Assembly (NCBI GenBank): GCA_016795155.1
Contig: JAEUIE010000002.1
Location: 124,001-188,000, forward strand
Direction of reading: 5' to 3'
DNA: 64,000 nucleotides
From: Planctomycetia bacterium
Lineage (GTDB): Bacteria > Planctomycetota > Planctomycetia > Gemmatales > HRBIN36
The notes below the pieces were generated by a model. That model did not search any database, was not told the origin of the DNA, and saw nothing but the letters and a program-made list of their open reading frames with translations. A program made the translations under genes and the position numbers. Below, in pieces: positions 33,533 to 42,529 of this stretch (positions are counted from its first letter, which is position 1; the number at the start of each line of letters is the position of its first letter).

Positions 33533-36277
33533 ATGAATTATGACTCGACAGAGCTCGATGCCGTCAGCAGTGATGAAGCAATCAATCCAGAATCTAATGG
33601 CGAATTTCATGCAGCAATGATAGACCACGATCCTGTGGAAACCCAGGAGTGGAGACAATCGCTCCAGAGTGTGGTGGAACAGAGTGGTGCCGATCGTGGA
33701 CGATATCTGCTGGAAACACTGAAGGAAGAAAGCGAAAAGCTCGGCGCTGCTCCGCCATTCACTGCGAATACCGCCTACGTCAACACGATTCTGGCGGAAG
33801 CGGAGCCTGAATATCCCGGTGACCGGGAAATGGAACGGCGCATCAAAGGCATCAATCGCTGGAATGCGGTAGCGATGGTAGTACGAGGAATCAAGCGTTC
33901 CAAGGGTCTGGGTGGGCACCTGGCAACCTATGCGTCGTCGGCCACGCTGTACCAGGTAGCCATGATGCATTTCTTCCGAGGCAAGGAAGACGGTCTGGGT
34001 GGAGATCAGATTTATTTCCAGGGACACGGTTCTCCTGGCATTTATGCCCAGGCATTCCTGGAAGGAACTTTATCTGAGCAGAAGCTGATCAACTTCCGTC
34101 GGGAACTGGCGGAGGGTGGTGGATTATCGTCCTACCCGCATCCCTGGTTGATGCCGGATTTCTGGGAATTCCCGACAGTTTCGATGGGCCTGGGACCACT
34201 GATGAGCATCTACCAGGCACGGTTCAACCGTTACCTGCAGGCTCGCGGCCTGGCTGATACCAGCAATTCTCGCGTATGGGCTTTCCTGGGTGATGGTGAA
34301 ATGGATGAGCCTGAATCGCTGGGCGCCATCACCATGGGTGCTCGCGAACATTTAGACAACCTGACATGGGTGATCAACTGTAATCTGCAGCGACTGGATG
34401 GACCGGTTCGAGGCAATGGAAAAATCATCCAGGAGCTGGAAGGCATCTTCCGTGGTGCCGGGTGGAACGTCATCAAGTTGCTTTGGGGCAGCGCCTGGGA
34501 TGAGCACTTCGCCCAGGATCATGATGGCGCCTTGGCAAAGCGACTGATGGAAGTGGTAGATGGTCAGTTCCAGAAATATACCGTGGAAACCGGTGAATAC
34601 ATCCGCCAGGATTTCATTGGTGATCGGCCTGAGTTGCAGGAATTTGGCGCTCGGCTGACTGATGATGAACTGCGAAAGCTCTTCTTCAAACGAGGCGGGC
34701 ATGATCCGATCAAGGTGTATGCTGCGTTTCATCAGGCTACCCATCACACAGGGCAACCTACCGTAGTACTGGCACACACCGTCAAAGGCTACGCACTGGG
34801 TGAAACCATTGCAGGTCGCAATACCGCTCACCAGAAAAAGGAAGTGGAAAAGACCGCATTGAAAGAGATGCGGGACCGCTATCATCTGCCGATTCCAGAT
34901 GACCATATCGAAGAGATGCCTTTTTATCATCCGGGGAAAGAAAGCCCGGAAGTGCAGTATCTGCTGGCTCGCCGAAAGGAACTGCATGGTCTGGTGCCTC
35001 GTCGCGTTGTTCGCAATAAACCATTTGCCAAAATCGATGAAGCCAATTTCGAGGAATCCCGTAAGGGTACTGGCAAGCGTGAAGTTTCCACGACCATGGC
35101 GTTTGTCTCGATCCTGAGCCGCATGCTCAAGGACAAGGAATTCGGCAAGCTCATTGTGCCGATTGTGCCCGATGAATCGCGAACATTCGGCCTCGATCCG
35201 CTGTTCTCGCAGGCCGGTATTTACTCTTCCAAGGGCCAATTGTACGAGCCTGTCGATTCCGCTTCGGTGATGTACTACAAGGAATCGGAAAAGGGACAGA
35301 TACTCCAGGAAGGCATCAGTGAAGCTGGTGGCATGTCGAGTTTTGTTGCAGCAGGTACTGCCTATTCCACGCATGCCACGAACACGATTCCGTTCTACAT
35401 TTATTACTCCATGTTCGGCTTCCAGCGTATTGGAGACCTTATCTGGGCGAACGGCGATGCCCGTGGCAAGGGTTTCCTGCTGGGGGCCACCTATGGCAGA
35501 ACCACGCTCAATGGCGAAGGACTGCAGCACGAAGATGGCCACAGCATTCTGGTAGCCAGCACGGTTCCCAACTGTATTGCATATGATCCGGCATTCGCTT
35601 ACGAAGTGGGCGTGATCATCAAGGATGGCCTTCGCCGTATGTATCAAAAGGACGAAAGCATTTTCTATTACATCACGCTCTACAACGAAAACTACGTGAT
35701 GCCGCCATTGCCCGAAGGTGTGGAGGAAGGCATCCTGAAGGGGCTGTATAAGTACAAACCCGCATTTGACCCCAAGGGAAAACTGCGGGTGCATCTGTTT
35801 GGCAGCGGTGTGATTCTTCAGCAGGCACTGAAGGCTCAGGAAATTCTCCATAAGGAATGTGGCATTGAAGCCGATGTCTGGAGTGCCACCAGTTACAGCG
35901 AACTCCGCCGCGATGCACTGGAGTGCGAACGATGGAACATGCTGCACCCGACCGAAAAGGCCAGGATTCCCTACATCAGCCAGGTGTTGGCTGCTGAGCC
36001 ATTCCCTGTGGTATCGGTCAGTGACAATATGAAAGTGGTAGCAGACCAGATCAGCCGGTTCCTGCCTGGTGGGTTCCATCCGCTGGGAACCGATGGTTTT
36101 GGCCGCTCAGAAGATCGCAAAGATCTTCGCCGACATTTTGAGATTGATCCAGAATGCGTAGCGATAGCCGCGGCTTACTCGTTGTGCAAGAAGGGGCAGT
36201 TCCCGGCTAATAAGGTTGCCGAACTCATCAAGAAACTGGGTGTGAATCCGGAGAAGGTCAGTGCCCAGTACGCCTAA
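33533..36277 (+). CDS. aceE: Pyruvate dehydrogenase E1 component, homodimeric type
   Basis: This 914-residue protein is close to the 887 of the E. coli enzyme. It decarboxylates pyruvate with thiamine diphosphate and passes acetyl groups to the E2 lipoyl domain. Family features are plain: GGHLATYASSATLYQVAMMHFF, YFQGHGSPGIYAQAFLEG, the ThDP-binding GDGEMDEPES with NLQRLDGPVRGN, and the C-terminal transketolase-like half (SMFGFQRIGDLIWANGD, LNGEGLQHEDGHSI). The first 30 residues are longer and more acidic than usual. E2 and E3 genes are not adjacent. A perfect 13-bp hairpin terminator follows the stop. Confidence 0.97.
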   Translation: MNYDSTELDAVSSDEAINPESNGEFHAAMIDHDPVETQEWRQSLQSVVEQSGADRGRYLLETLKEESEKLGAAPPFTANTAYVNTILAEAEPEYPGDREMERRIKGINRWNAVAMVVRGIKRSKGLGGHLATYASSATLYQVAMMHFFRGKEDGLGGDQIYFQGHGSPGIYAQAFLEGTLSEQKLINFRRELAEGGGLSSYPHPWLMPDFWEFPTVSMGLGPLMSIYQARFNRYLQARGLADTSNSRVWAFLGDGEMDEPESLGAITMGAREHLDNLTWVINCNLQRLDGPVRGNGKIIQELEGIFRGAGWNVIKLLWGSAWDEHFAQDHDGALAKRLMEVVDGQFQKYTVETGEYIRQDFIGDRPELQEFGARLTDDELRKLFFKRGGHDPIKVYAAFHQATHHTGQPTVVLAHTVKGYALGETIAGRNTAHQKKEVEKTALKEMRDRYHLPIPDDHIEEMPFYHPGKESPEVQYLLARRKELHGLVPRRVVRNKPFAKIDEANFEESRKGTGKREVSTTMAFVSILSRMLKDKEFGKLIVPIVPDESRTFGLDPLFSQAGIYSSKGQLYEPVDSASVMYYKESEKGQILQEGISEAGGMSSFVAAGTAYSTHATNTIPFYIYYSMFGFQRIGDLIWANGDARGKGFLLGATYGRTTLNGEGLQHEDGHSILVASTVPNCIAYDPAFAYEVGVIIKDGLRRMYQKDESIFYYITLYNENYVMPPLPEGVEEGILKGLYKYKPAFDPKGKLRVHLFGSGVILQQALKAQEILHKECGIEADVWSATSYSELRRDALECERWNMLHPTEKARIPYISQVLAAEPFPVVSVSDNMKVVADQISRFLPGGFHPLGTDGFGRSEDRKDLRRHFEIDPECVAIAAAYSLCKKGQFPANKVAELIKKLGVNPEKVSAQYA

Positions 36278-36305
36278 GTGATCGACCTCTGCTAAACAAT
36301 AAAAG

Positions 36306-36335
36306 AAGGCCACCTGTTGCAGAACAGGTGGCCTT
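36306..36335 (+). terminator. Terminator of aceE
   Basis: Arms AAGGCCACCTGTT (36306-36318) and its exact complement (36323-36335) form a perfect 13-bp stem with loop GCAG. It starts 29 bases after the stop. The T-run is short, so efficiency is uncertain. Confidence 0.75.
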
Positions 36336-36477
36336 GAGTATTTCAGTGAACATCATCGTTCGCAGTCATTAACTTGGCGATCCTTGGCTGCTTGGCGGTT
36401 CATCATTTTTTTACCGCCAAGATGCGCCAAGGGATATCTGTAGAGACGTTAAAACAAGCGATTTTGCTCAGTTGGAG

Positions 36478-37806
36478 TTATGATTCGTTCTGCTGTTCTT
36501 TAGGCGGATGGAACAGGAAGAGCAGTAGAAATGCGCCGATCAATGCTGCCAGCATCGAATAGATGAAGACCGACTGGTAGTCAATAATATTGTTGAGAGA
36601 GTACATGTTCTTCAAATCGCTGCAGACGAAATTGGCAGCAATGGGGCCAATGCCCAGAATCAGCACGTTGAATAACCCCTGGGCACTGCTGCGAATATCC
36701 TTGGGGAAGTATTTGTCGACAAAGATGTAAACCGTGGCGAAGAAGAAGGCGTAACAGATGCCGTGAATCAGGATAATGCCAATGACTGCATACTTGCTGA
36801 AAGGGAAGAAGGCGAACACGGCAAAGCGCAGAGCGTGTCCCAGAACACCGATAATCAAGGTGGATTTCCAGCCCAGTCTTTTGAGCACATAGCCAAGGAT
36901 CAGCATGGTAAGGATTTCAGCAATCTGGCCAATTTTCATCACAGGCCCGGCCCAGTTGGCCGGAATATGGACTTCATCCTTCAGGTAATCATAGGTCCAG
37001 AAGAAGTAGCTTTGATGCACTGCAGCATCAATGAAGGTGACGAGGAAAAGTATTAGCAGAAATGGCTTAGCCAGGAATTTCATAGCTTTGAGCCAGGCGA
37101 GTTTGTCTTCTCCTGTTGCGGGTTTGGGCGGTGTGTGAGGCAGGGTGAGGCTGAACATTGCCAGTAATAGCGAGGCAATACCAGCAACCAGAAAGACGTA
37201 ACTTTGGCCTTTGGCCAGGGCATCGCCAGAGAGCGAGTGCGAAAATGCTTCACCCAGCCATTTGGTGAAGCCTACGTCAGCCAGGGCAGGCACTTTGGTC
37301 CAATCGACCAGGATGAAAATAAATGGCCAGGAAGCTACGATCCAGCCAATGGTTCCCCAGACGCGAATCGGTCCAAATTCCTTTTCCGGGTCTTTCATCG
37401 CATTGAATGCAATGGAATTGGTGATGGAGATAGTGGGTACATAGAAAAGCGAATGGACGAGCATCAGTCCGAAGAAGAGCCAGAAATCAGCCTGTTTACC
37501 AGGTTCGGGATGAAGGAAGAACAAGCCGAGGATAGCGAGGCCGCCGATCAGGTGGCTGAAAGCGAGGAACTTCTCTGCAGCGAAATGGCGATCAGCAAAC
37601 TGGGTGCTGAAAAAGAGCGCTGCCAGGGCGCCGATATTGAATGCTGCAAAGAACAACGGGTTCATCCAGCTTTCGGGAAATTTCAGCCCTGGAATGTAGG
37701 AAAAGGCGATTTCAAACCATGCACCCCAGATTACAAACTGGAGGAACATCATCATGGCAAGTTTGAACTTGAGTCCGAAGGAGGAACTGGCGGGTGCATT
37801 GGACAT
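36478..37806 (-). CDS. Nucleoside:H+ symporter-type MFS transporter (NupG-like)
   Basis: The 442-residue product has twelve membrane helices and matches the nucleoside:proton symporter branch. Helix 1 has MMMFLQFVIWGAWFEIAFSY, the IWGAW signature of this branch, and later MLVHSLFYVPTISITNSIAF and FGPIRVWGTIGWIVASW, with KDPEKEFGPIRVWG as the conserved loop. It likely imports nucleosides with protons, but relatives in planctomycetes may carry other compounds. The ATG at 37806 has GGAG about 11 bases upstream; a TTG further up is possible but would add residues with no ribosome site. Confidence 0.85.
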   Translation of the reverse strand: MSNAPASSSFGLKFKLAMMMFLQFVIWGAWFEIAFSYIPGLKFPESWMNPLFFAAFNIGALAALFFSTQFADRHFAAEKFLAFSHLIGGLAILGLFFLHPEPGKQADFWLFFGLMLVHSLFYVPTISITNSIAFNAMKDPEKEFGPIRVWGTIGWIVASWPFIFILVDWTKVPALADVGFTKWLGEAFSHSLSGDALAKGQSYVFLVAGIASLLLAMFSLTLPHTPPKPATGEDKLAWLKAMKFLAKPFLLILFLVTFIDAAVHQSYFFWTYDYLKDEVHIPANWAGPVMKIGQIAEILTMLILGYVLKRLGWKSTLIIGVLGHALRFAVFAFFPFSKYAVIGIILIHGICYAFFFATVYIFVDKYFPKDIRSSAQGLFNVLILGIGPIAANFVCSDLKNMYSLNNIIDYQSVFIYSMLAALIGAFLLLFLFHPPKEQQNES

Positions 37807-37875
37807 CGCGGTCACTATCTCCGATGGGGAAATCAGCCTCAAAGAATGTATGCGGTTCGTTTACTGGATGCAATG

Positions 37876-37905
37876 AAAAAAAGCCTGCGGATGAACCGTA
37901 GGCTT
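37876..37905 (-). terminator. Rho-independent terminator of rpsT
   Basis: On the minus strand, AAGCCTACGG pairs with CCGCAGGCTT (one G-U) around a four-base loop, followed by seven T. It ends about 25 bases after the rpsT stop. Confidence 0.85.
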
Positions 37906-37928
37906 GATAGATGATAGAATCTTAACGC

Positions 37929-38201
37929 TTAATTGGCAGTAGCGGTCTTTTTCATCATGCGTGCCAGGCGAGCTTTCTTGCGGGCGGCAGTGTTCTTGTG
38001 GATGACACCCTTGGCGGCAGCCTGATCGATCAGCTTCATGCTGACTTTGCTTTGGTCGGCCAGCTTGCCTGCATCACCGCTCTTAATGGCGGCTTCAAAT
38101 GCCTTGTGTTGCAGCTTTAAACCCTTGGTAACTTTGCGATTACGAGTACGGCGTTCGGCACTGGTGCGCATTCTTTTCTTGGCACTTTTGGTATGTGGCA
38201 T
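37929..38201 (-). CDS. rpsT: 30S ribosomal protein S20
   Basis: This 90-residue basic protein is a full-length S20: MPHTKSAKKRMRTSAERRTR, then NRKVTKGLKLQHKAFEAAI, AGKLADQSKVSMKLIDQAAA and KGVIHKNTAARKKARLARMM. S20 is an early 16S rRNA-binding protein of the small subunit. AGCGAGAG and GGAG lie before the ATG. It is a single gene with its own terminator and a probable promoter. Confidence 0.97.
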   Translation of the reverse strand: MPHTKSAKKRMRTSAERRTRNRKVTKGLKLQHKAFEAAIKSGDAGKLADQSKVSMKLIDQAAAKGVIHKNTAARKKARLARMMKKTATAN

Positions 38202-38235
38202 CTCTCGCTCCGGTTTCTGCTTAAATCAGACTATC

Positions 38236-38263
38236 TTTCTACAATCCAACCTGAGACTGACAA
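38236..38263 (-). promoter_or_regulatory. Probable rpsT promoter
   Basis: On the minus strand, TTGTCA (38263-38258) and TAGAAA (38241-38236) are 16 bases apart, about 35 bases before the rpsT ATG. The -10 matches four of six bases. Confidence 0.4.
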
Positions 38264-38286
38264 GTAGAACTTGTTCGATAAACAGG

Positions 38287-38742
38287 CTAGGATTGCCTGA
38301 ATTTGCGATAACATCGCCAATTCCAGAGGGTGATTCCCACACTGATGAGGGCAACTGCCAGCGAAAGCCCTGCTGCTACCCAGGGAAACTCACCTGCTGC
38401 AGCCTGGGGCAGGGCAATGCTGGCAATCATGCTCGTGAAAATGGAGACTGCGGAGAAAATATACATCCTCTGCAGATACATTTTGGATAACAACTGGCTG
38501 ATGAGATTGATGAAGCCCTGGCTCACATCAGTTTTCCAGCCCTGCTCATGCATCACGGACTGCAATTCATCCAGTGATCGGCCTGAACGGAGTTCGCGAA
38601 CCACTAATAGGGTGGCCTCCTGTACGGCATCCCGTTGTTCCTGTGACAGTTTGCCTGTAGGGTGTTCCTGGCGTTGCAACAGAATCGGGCCTGCTGTTTT
38701 CAGTACATCGCGCATGGTGGAGGAGTGTAAATCAGTGCTCAT
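38287..38742 (-). CDS. Small membrane protein of unknown function
   Basis: I do not recognise a family. The 151-residue product has a soluble N-terminal part that reads as a helical bundle (QEHPTGKLSQEQRDAVQEATL, LRSGRSLDELQSVMHEQGWK) and two membrane helices near 95-113 and 117-136, ending in a basic tail (CYRKFRQS). The stop of the upstream AhpD-like gene overlaps its ATG (ATGA), so both are translated together. The pairing may connect a redox enzyme to a membrane partner, but this is a guess. Confidence 0.55.
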   Translation of the reverse strand: MSTDLHSSTMRDVLKTAGPILLQRQEHPTGKLSQEQRDAVQEATLLVVRELRSGRSLDELQSVMHEQGWKTDVSQGFINLISQLLSKMYLQRMYIFSAVSIFTSMIASIALPQAAAGEFPWVAAGLSLAVALISVGITLWNWRCYRKFRQS

Positions 38743-39092
38743 GATGATGGTGGTGCGGTGAACTCGACAAGTGCTTCCAAAGCTCGAGTGGAATAGACAA
38801 CGGATGGCCCGCCACCCATGGCAACAGCAACGCCCAGCGCTTCGGTAACTTCTTCCACGGTAGCGCCGGCACGAACTGCATGTTTGGTATGTACGGCGAT
38901 GCAGCCATCACAACGGATTGCGACACCGATGGCCACTGCAATCAATTCCTTGGTTTTAGCATCCAGCACGCCGGCTTCAAAGGCTGCCTTATCCAAAGCT
39001 GAGAATGTTTCTGTCACTTTTGGATTCAACTTTTTCATCGTAACCAGGCCCTGTGTGAGCCGGCTGAGAATCTCTTTGTTGGTCCCTGCCAT
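38739..39092 (-). CDS. Carboxymuconolactone decarboxylase / AhpD-like protein
   Basis: This 117-residue protein is a single CMD domain. The motif RCDGCIAVHTKHA carries the C-x2-C-x3-H pair used by AhpD-type peroxidases, and GATVEEVTEALGVAVAMGGG continues the fold. AhpD relatives work as alkylhydroperoxidases using the CxxC as a redox pair, usually as oligomers. Which substrate is reduced here cannot be told. GGAGACTCATC precedes the ATG, and the last codons overlap the next gene. Confidence 0.88.
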   Translation of the reverse strand: MAGTNKEILSRLTQGLVTMKKLNPKVTETFSALDKAAFEAGVLDAKTKELIAVAIGVAIRCDGCIAVHTKHAVRAGATVEEVTEALGVAVAMGGGPSVVYSTRALEALVEFTAPPSS

Positions 39093-39118
39093 GATGAGTC
39101 TCCAGAGAGGATATTGAT

Positions 39119-39676
39119 CTAAATGACTTCAATTTCTGCGGCAGCCAGCACCATGGGGTTTTGCCCGGATGGCAGTGGTTGCAGTTTCAAAGCAGTAGCT
39201 TTCCAGCCCCGATGTCGAACGGTTCCTGTATAGGGTGGACTAGTACCCAGGTTGCCAACCACACGAATCGATGAAGGATCGTAACCGCTGTTTACGGTCA
39301 TGGATTCATCCTCAGCGGTTTCGATAACCGGAATAAGTGGAACATGACTGTTCAAGGCTGCACGGCATTTGCTGTGTACTTCGCGAACTGCAGCGCCAAT
39401 CTGGGCATCAGGTAGCGATTGAATGTCTTCCATCAGGAAGTCGATCAAGCGGCCTTCACGCTGAAGAATAGCCAGCAATTGCAGTGGATCGAGAACTGGT
39501 TTGGCTGGTGGCTTTTCTTCCACAAGAGCTTTCGTTTCAGCTTGGACGGCGACTGTTTGACCGTTCAATAACTGGCTCAACTGTTGTGCGAAAGCAGGCT
39601 GAGTCAGACTGCGAAGCCACGATTTCCATGCAGTAAGGAAACGGGAACCAAATCCGGGGAGTGGGTTTGAACTCAT
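39119..39676 (-). CDS. DUF2760 domain protein
   Basis: This 185-residue protein has a proline/alanine-rich N-terminal region and a C-terminal DUF2760 part. Visible family segments are LQLLAILQREGRLIDFLMED, IGAAVREVHSKCRAALNSHV, and VRHRGWKATALKLQPLP. DUF2760 genes are often next to Hsp70-type chaperone genes, but none is here; the AhpD-like gene follows. The ATG at 39676 is chosen; a TTG immediately upstream is less likely. Confidence 0.72.
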   Translation of the reverse strand: MSSNPLPGFGSRFLTAWKSWLRSLTQPAFAQQLSQLLNGQTVAVQAETKALVEEKPPAKPVLDPLQLLAILQREGRLIDFLMEDIQSLPDAQIGAAVREVHSKCRAALNSHVPLIPVIETAEDESMTVNSGYDPSSIRVVGNLGTSPPYTGTVRHRGWKATALKLQPLPSGQNPMVLAAAEIEVI

Positions 39677-39809
39677 CAAAAGATGCCTTGCTTAAATGAT
39701 GTCTTCAAAACTTATTATATTAGAGCATGCAGCATAGCCACGGTGAGCTTGTCGAGTTGCTGGAAAGTTGTCATAATCCCGATGTTCAAATGTTTGGAAG
39801 GAGCCAGCC

Positions 39810-41063
39810 GTGAAGACATGGAATGGAATCGTCATCGTCGTATTATTTGCCGTCATCAGCTTGAGCAGCATTGAAGCAACGCAGCCACCACAGGAACCGC
39901 AGCCTGCGCTGGAAGCGATGCATCCAGCTCATCGCGCGTTGTATTTCGCTGTTCGCCGTGGAACAGAATGGCTGATCCAGGCACAGCAGCCGAATGGGTT
40001 GTTTCATCAGGGGTATCAGGTAGCGTTCAACACGCCTTTGGAGCCTGCACATTATTACCATCAGGCGGAAGCAGTAGTTGCCTTGGCGAAGGTAAGCAGA
40101 CTGACAGCTAACCCGCGTTACCATGCTTGTTCACAGCGGGCGATGTTGACGTTGCTGGCGAGTACCAAGGTTGATCCGCAAGATGGAAAGATTCGCTACA
40201 CTGCATTTCCTGAATCGATTGTAAATCGATTGGGAAGTGCCGGGCTGCTCATGCGAGCTGTGCATGAGATGCCGGTGCCTGTGGAGGTACGATTGAAGGA
40301 GGCAGATGGCCTGGCTCAGTTTGTGAAGACCATGCAATCAACTTCGGGCCTGCTGGATCAAGCTGGTTCCGGGGTGGTTCAGGCGAGTGCCAGCAAATTG
40401 CCGGAAAACACCATGCGGCTTCATGAGGCACTGGCTCTGGAGGGGTTAGCCATCAGCATGAATTACAGCCCGGCACCTTGGAAAGCAGAAGTATTGCAAA
40501 AGGCAGTCAAGGCCTATGAACAGGAACGCAAGCAGTTGCCCATGACCAGTTTCCCTCATTTCATGACCTGTTTTGCGGAAACCTATTTCCGCACCAAGGA
40601 TCAGGCCTGTGCTGTCGCAGTATTCAACATGGCTGATGCACTTTGCAACGTACAGAGACAGGCTGAAGCGGGGAAAATCGCCTGGGCAGGAGGTTTTTGT
40701 TTGGAAGGAAATGGATCGATGGTTTCACCAGGAACTGGCGAAACTGCCCGCTGTGTTAGTGCACTATGCGATGCGTATCGCGTTGCCAGGCAGGTGGGCG
40801 ATCAGGCAAGAATTGAAAAATATCGATTGGCTGCTGCCGGTGGTGTGCAGTTCATAGCAGCTCAACAGTTTACTGGAAGTGGTGTGGAACACTTTGCAGA
40901 GAGCTATCAAACCAAGGTTTTAGGGGCATTTCGCAGCTCACCGACAGAAGGCGTAATCCGTCTGCAGGATACTTCCGAGTGTGTCTTAGCCATGGCAACC
41001 TATCTGTCGGATGTGTGTGGCGTATCGCTCTCGCCGGTACAGGCACCACCCATCAAACCATAA
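39810..41063 (+). CDS. Exported alpha/alpha-toroid protein of unknown function
   Basis: The 417-residue product starts at GTG with AGGAG seven bases upstream, and has a signal peptide (MKTWNGIVIVVLFAVISLSS, cut near S-I-E-A). The mature part is helical and repetitive, with segments such as RRGTEWLIQAQQPNGLFHQG, QAEAVVALAKVSRLTANPRY and FIAAQQFTGSGVEHF, resembling the paired helices of terpenoid-cyclase/glycosidase toroids (N-acylglucosamine epimerase-like or polysaccharide-processing folds). No catalytic motif is certain. It stands alone on the plus strand. Confidence 0.6.
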   Translation: MKTWNGIVIVVLFAVISLSSIEATQPPQEPQPALEAMHPAHRALYFAVRRGTEWLIQAQQPNGLFHQGYQVAFNTPLEPAHYYHQAEAVVALAKVSRLTANPRYHACSQRAMLTLLASTKVDPQDGKIRYTAFPESIVNRLGSAGLLMRAVHEMPVPVEVRLKEADGLAQFVKTMQSTSGLLDQAGSGVVQASASKLPENTMRLHEALALEGLAISMNYSPAPWKAEVLQKAVKAYEQERKQLPMTSFPHFMTCFAETYFRTKDQACAVAVFNMADALCNVQRQAEAGKIAWAGGFCLEGNGSMVSPGTGETARCVSALCDAYRVARQVGDQARIEKYRLAAAGGVQFIAAQQFTGSGVEHFAESYQTKVLGAFRSSPTEGVIRLQDTSECVLAMATYLSDVCGVSLSPVQAPPIKP

Positions 41064-41252
41064 GGGTGAATCTTTGCAGAATCTGCCATTAAACAATTGA
41101 CGCTGTCAGGGGTTCGGGTTAGCCTGTATAAGTGAGAGGTTCTTCAGTAATTCCGTAAAACCAGCCAACACGGCATTGGTTTTGCATACATCAATCCGTT
41201 GGATTGAATCCATACCATCTGCGGGAAATTGATTATGAAACAAGGAAAGCAC

Positions 41253-42410
41253 ATGCCCCGCTTTGTTATCCGCCGTCGAGCATTTACCCTGGTCGAGTTA
41301 CTGGTGGTAATCACGATTATTGTGTTACTGGTTGCTTTGTTGTTGCCTGCCATTCAGCGGGCTCGTGAAGCTGCGAACAGTCTGAGTTGCACTAATAATC
41401 TGAGGAGTATTGGCCAAGCGGTAATTGCTTTTGCAGCTGATAAATCGCTTCCATCAGCAGGTACACATGTAAATGGTGCGATTCCTTTTACACCATTTGA
41501 CGTTGTTGGAACTCCTCTTACATTGATGAGCAGAAATAACCCAGGATTTCCTTCTGGTGTCAACGGGTTAAACAATTTTGTGCCAATGACCAAGTATAAC
41601 CAACCTTGGGGATTCTTCTATCAGATTCTTCCAAATCTTGAAAACGATAACGCTTGGAAGATGTCAGGTACCACAGCTGCACAGAATTTACTTGCTGAAC
41701 AACAGATTAGAGCGACAGTGATTCCAAGTTACTTCTGTCCAAGCCGCCGAAGCCCTCAGTCTTTGTTTGATGGATTGACTGGAACGAATGCACAGCTTGG
41801 TGCATGTGATTATGCAGTCAATTTTGGACCAGGTGGGACTACTTTTTTCGTAGGCACAACTGTTGTCGAGTATTTTGGCGTTGCCAACCCATCCATGCAG
41901 TACAATTCTGCAGTTGCTGGATTCGTACCTGGATTTGCTGTTAAAATATCAGATATTTCCGATGGAGTTGGTAATACCATACTTGTAAGCGAAAAGGCAA
42001 TCGATTCTGATGATATTGCACATCGATCAACCAACGGTGTTCAACAATATGGTGATTGTTTCGGATTTACAGCGGGTTTCGATAAATTTGAAACTACTCG
42101 TGTTGGAGCTAACACTCCTCTTCGAGATGGACCTAGAAGTCCAAGTACACCTAGATTGCCAGCACTGACAGCACCACCACATAACTTGTATCAAGGATTT
42201 GGTTCGGCACATATTGGTGGAATTAATGCACTAATGTGTGATGGTTCAGTTAAGACCTTTAGCTTTGCTATCAATCCAGCGCCAACAGGTAACTACAATC
42301 TGAGATTGCCTGATGGTTCGTTAACTCCACCTCAATCTCTTACACTTTTTCAACGATTATGTGCACGCAACGATGCTAGTACCATTAACTCGACCGAGTT
42401 AGATCAATAA
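41253..42410 (+). CDS. DUF1559 protein with prepilin-type N-terminus
   Basis: This 385-residue protein matches the DUF1559 (SBP-like/type IV pilin-like) family, which is greatly expanded in planctomycetes. The N-terminus [20 protein letters not shown] is a prepilin-peptidase site with the conserved Glu after the cut. It is followed by [20 protein letters not shown], the family helix. The C-terminus has [20 protein letters not shown], the family's H-x-G-G-x-N and D-G-S motif. It should be exported and processed to a pilin-like surface protein. The ATG at 41253 has AGGAAAG upstream; an ATG at 41235 would add six residues. A terminator follows. Confidence 0.92.
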   Translation: MPRFVIRRRAFTLVELLVVITIIVLLVALLLPAIQRAREAANSLSCTNNLRSIGQAVIAFAADKSLPSAGTHVNGAIPFTPFDVVGTPLTLMSRNNPGFPSGVNGLNNFVPMTKYNQPWGFFYQILPNLENDNAWKMSGTTAAQNLLAEQQIRATVIPSYFCPSRRSPQSLFDGLTGTNAQLGACDYAVNFGPGGTTFFVGTTVVEYFGVANPSMQYNSAVAGFVPGFAVKISDISDGVGNTILVSEKAIDSDDIAHRSTNGVQQYGDCFGFTAGFDKFETTRVGANTPLRDGPRSPSTPRLPALTAPPHNLYQGFGSAHIGGINALMCDGSVKTFSFAINPAPTGNYNLRLPDGSLTPPQSLTLFQRLCARNDASTINSTELDQ

Positions 42411-42431
42411 TCTTGAAAAGTGAATCACTCG

Positions 42432-42461
42432 AAGCCTGTGATTTTGATCGCAGGCTTTTTT
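42432..42461 (+). terminator. Terminator of the DUF1559 gene
   Basis: Arms AAGCCTGTGAT and ATCGCAGGCTT pair over 11 bp with one wobble pair and loop TTTG, followed by T-rich sequence. It begins 22 bases after the stop. Confidence 0.75.
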
Positions 42462-42529
42462 CGTAAACCCAACGTTGCCAACTTTCAGACAACATTGAAA
42501 ATAGCAATATTCCACTTTGAGTACCCTTT

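Noticed and set aside
34352-36079. A 575-codon open frame on the minus strand across aceE
   Set aside because: It runs opposite a fully conserved pyruvate dehydrogenase gene and its translation has no recognisable domain. It is an effect of the codon use of aceE.
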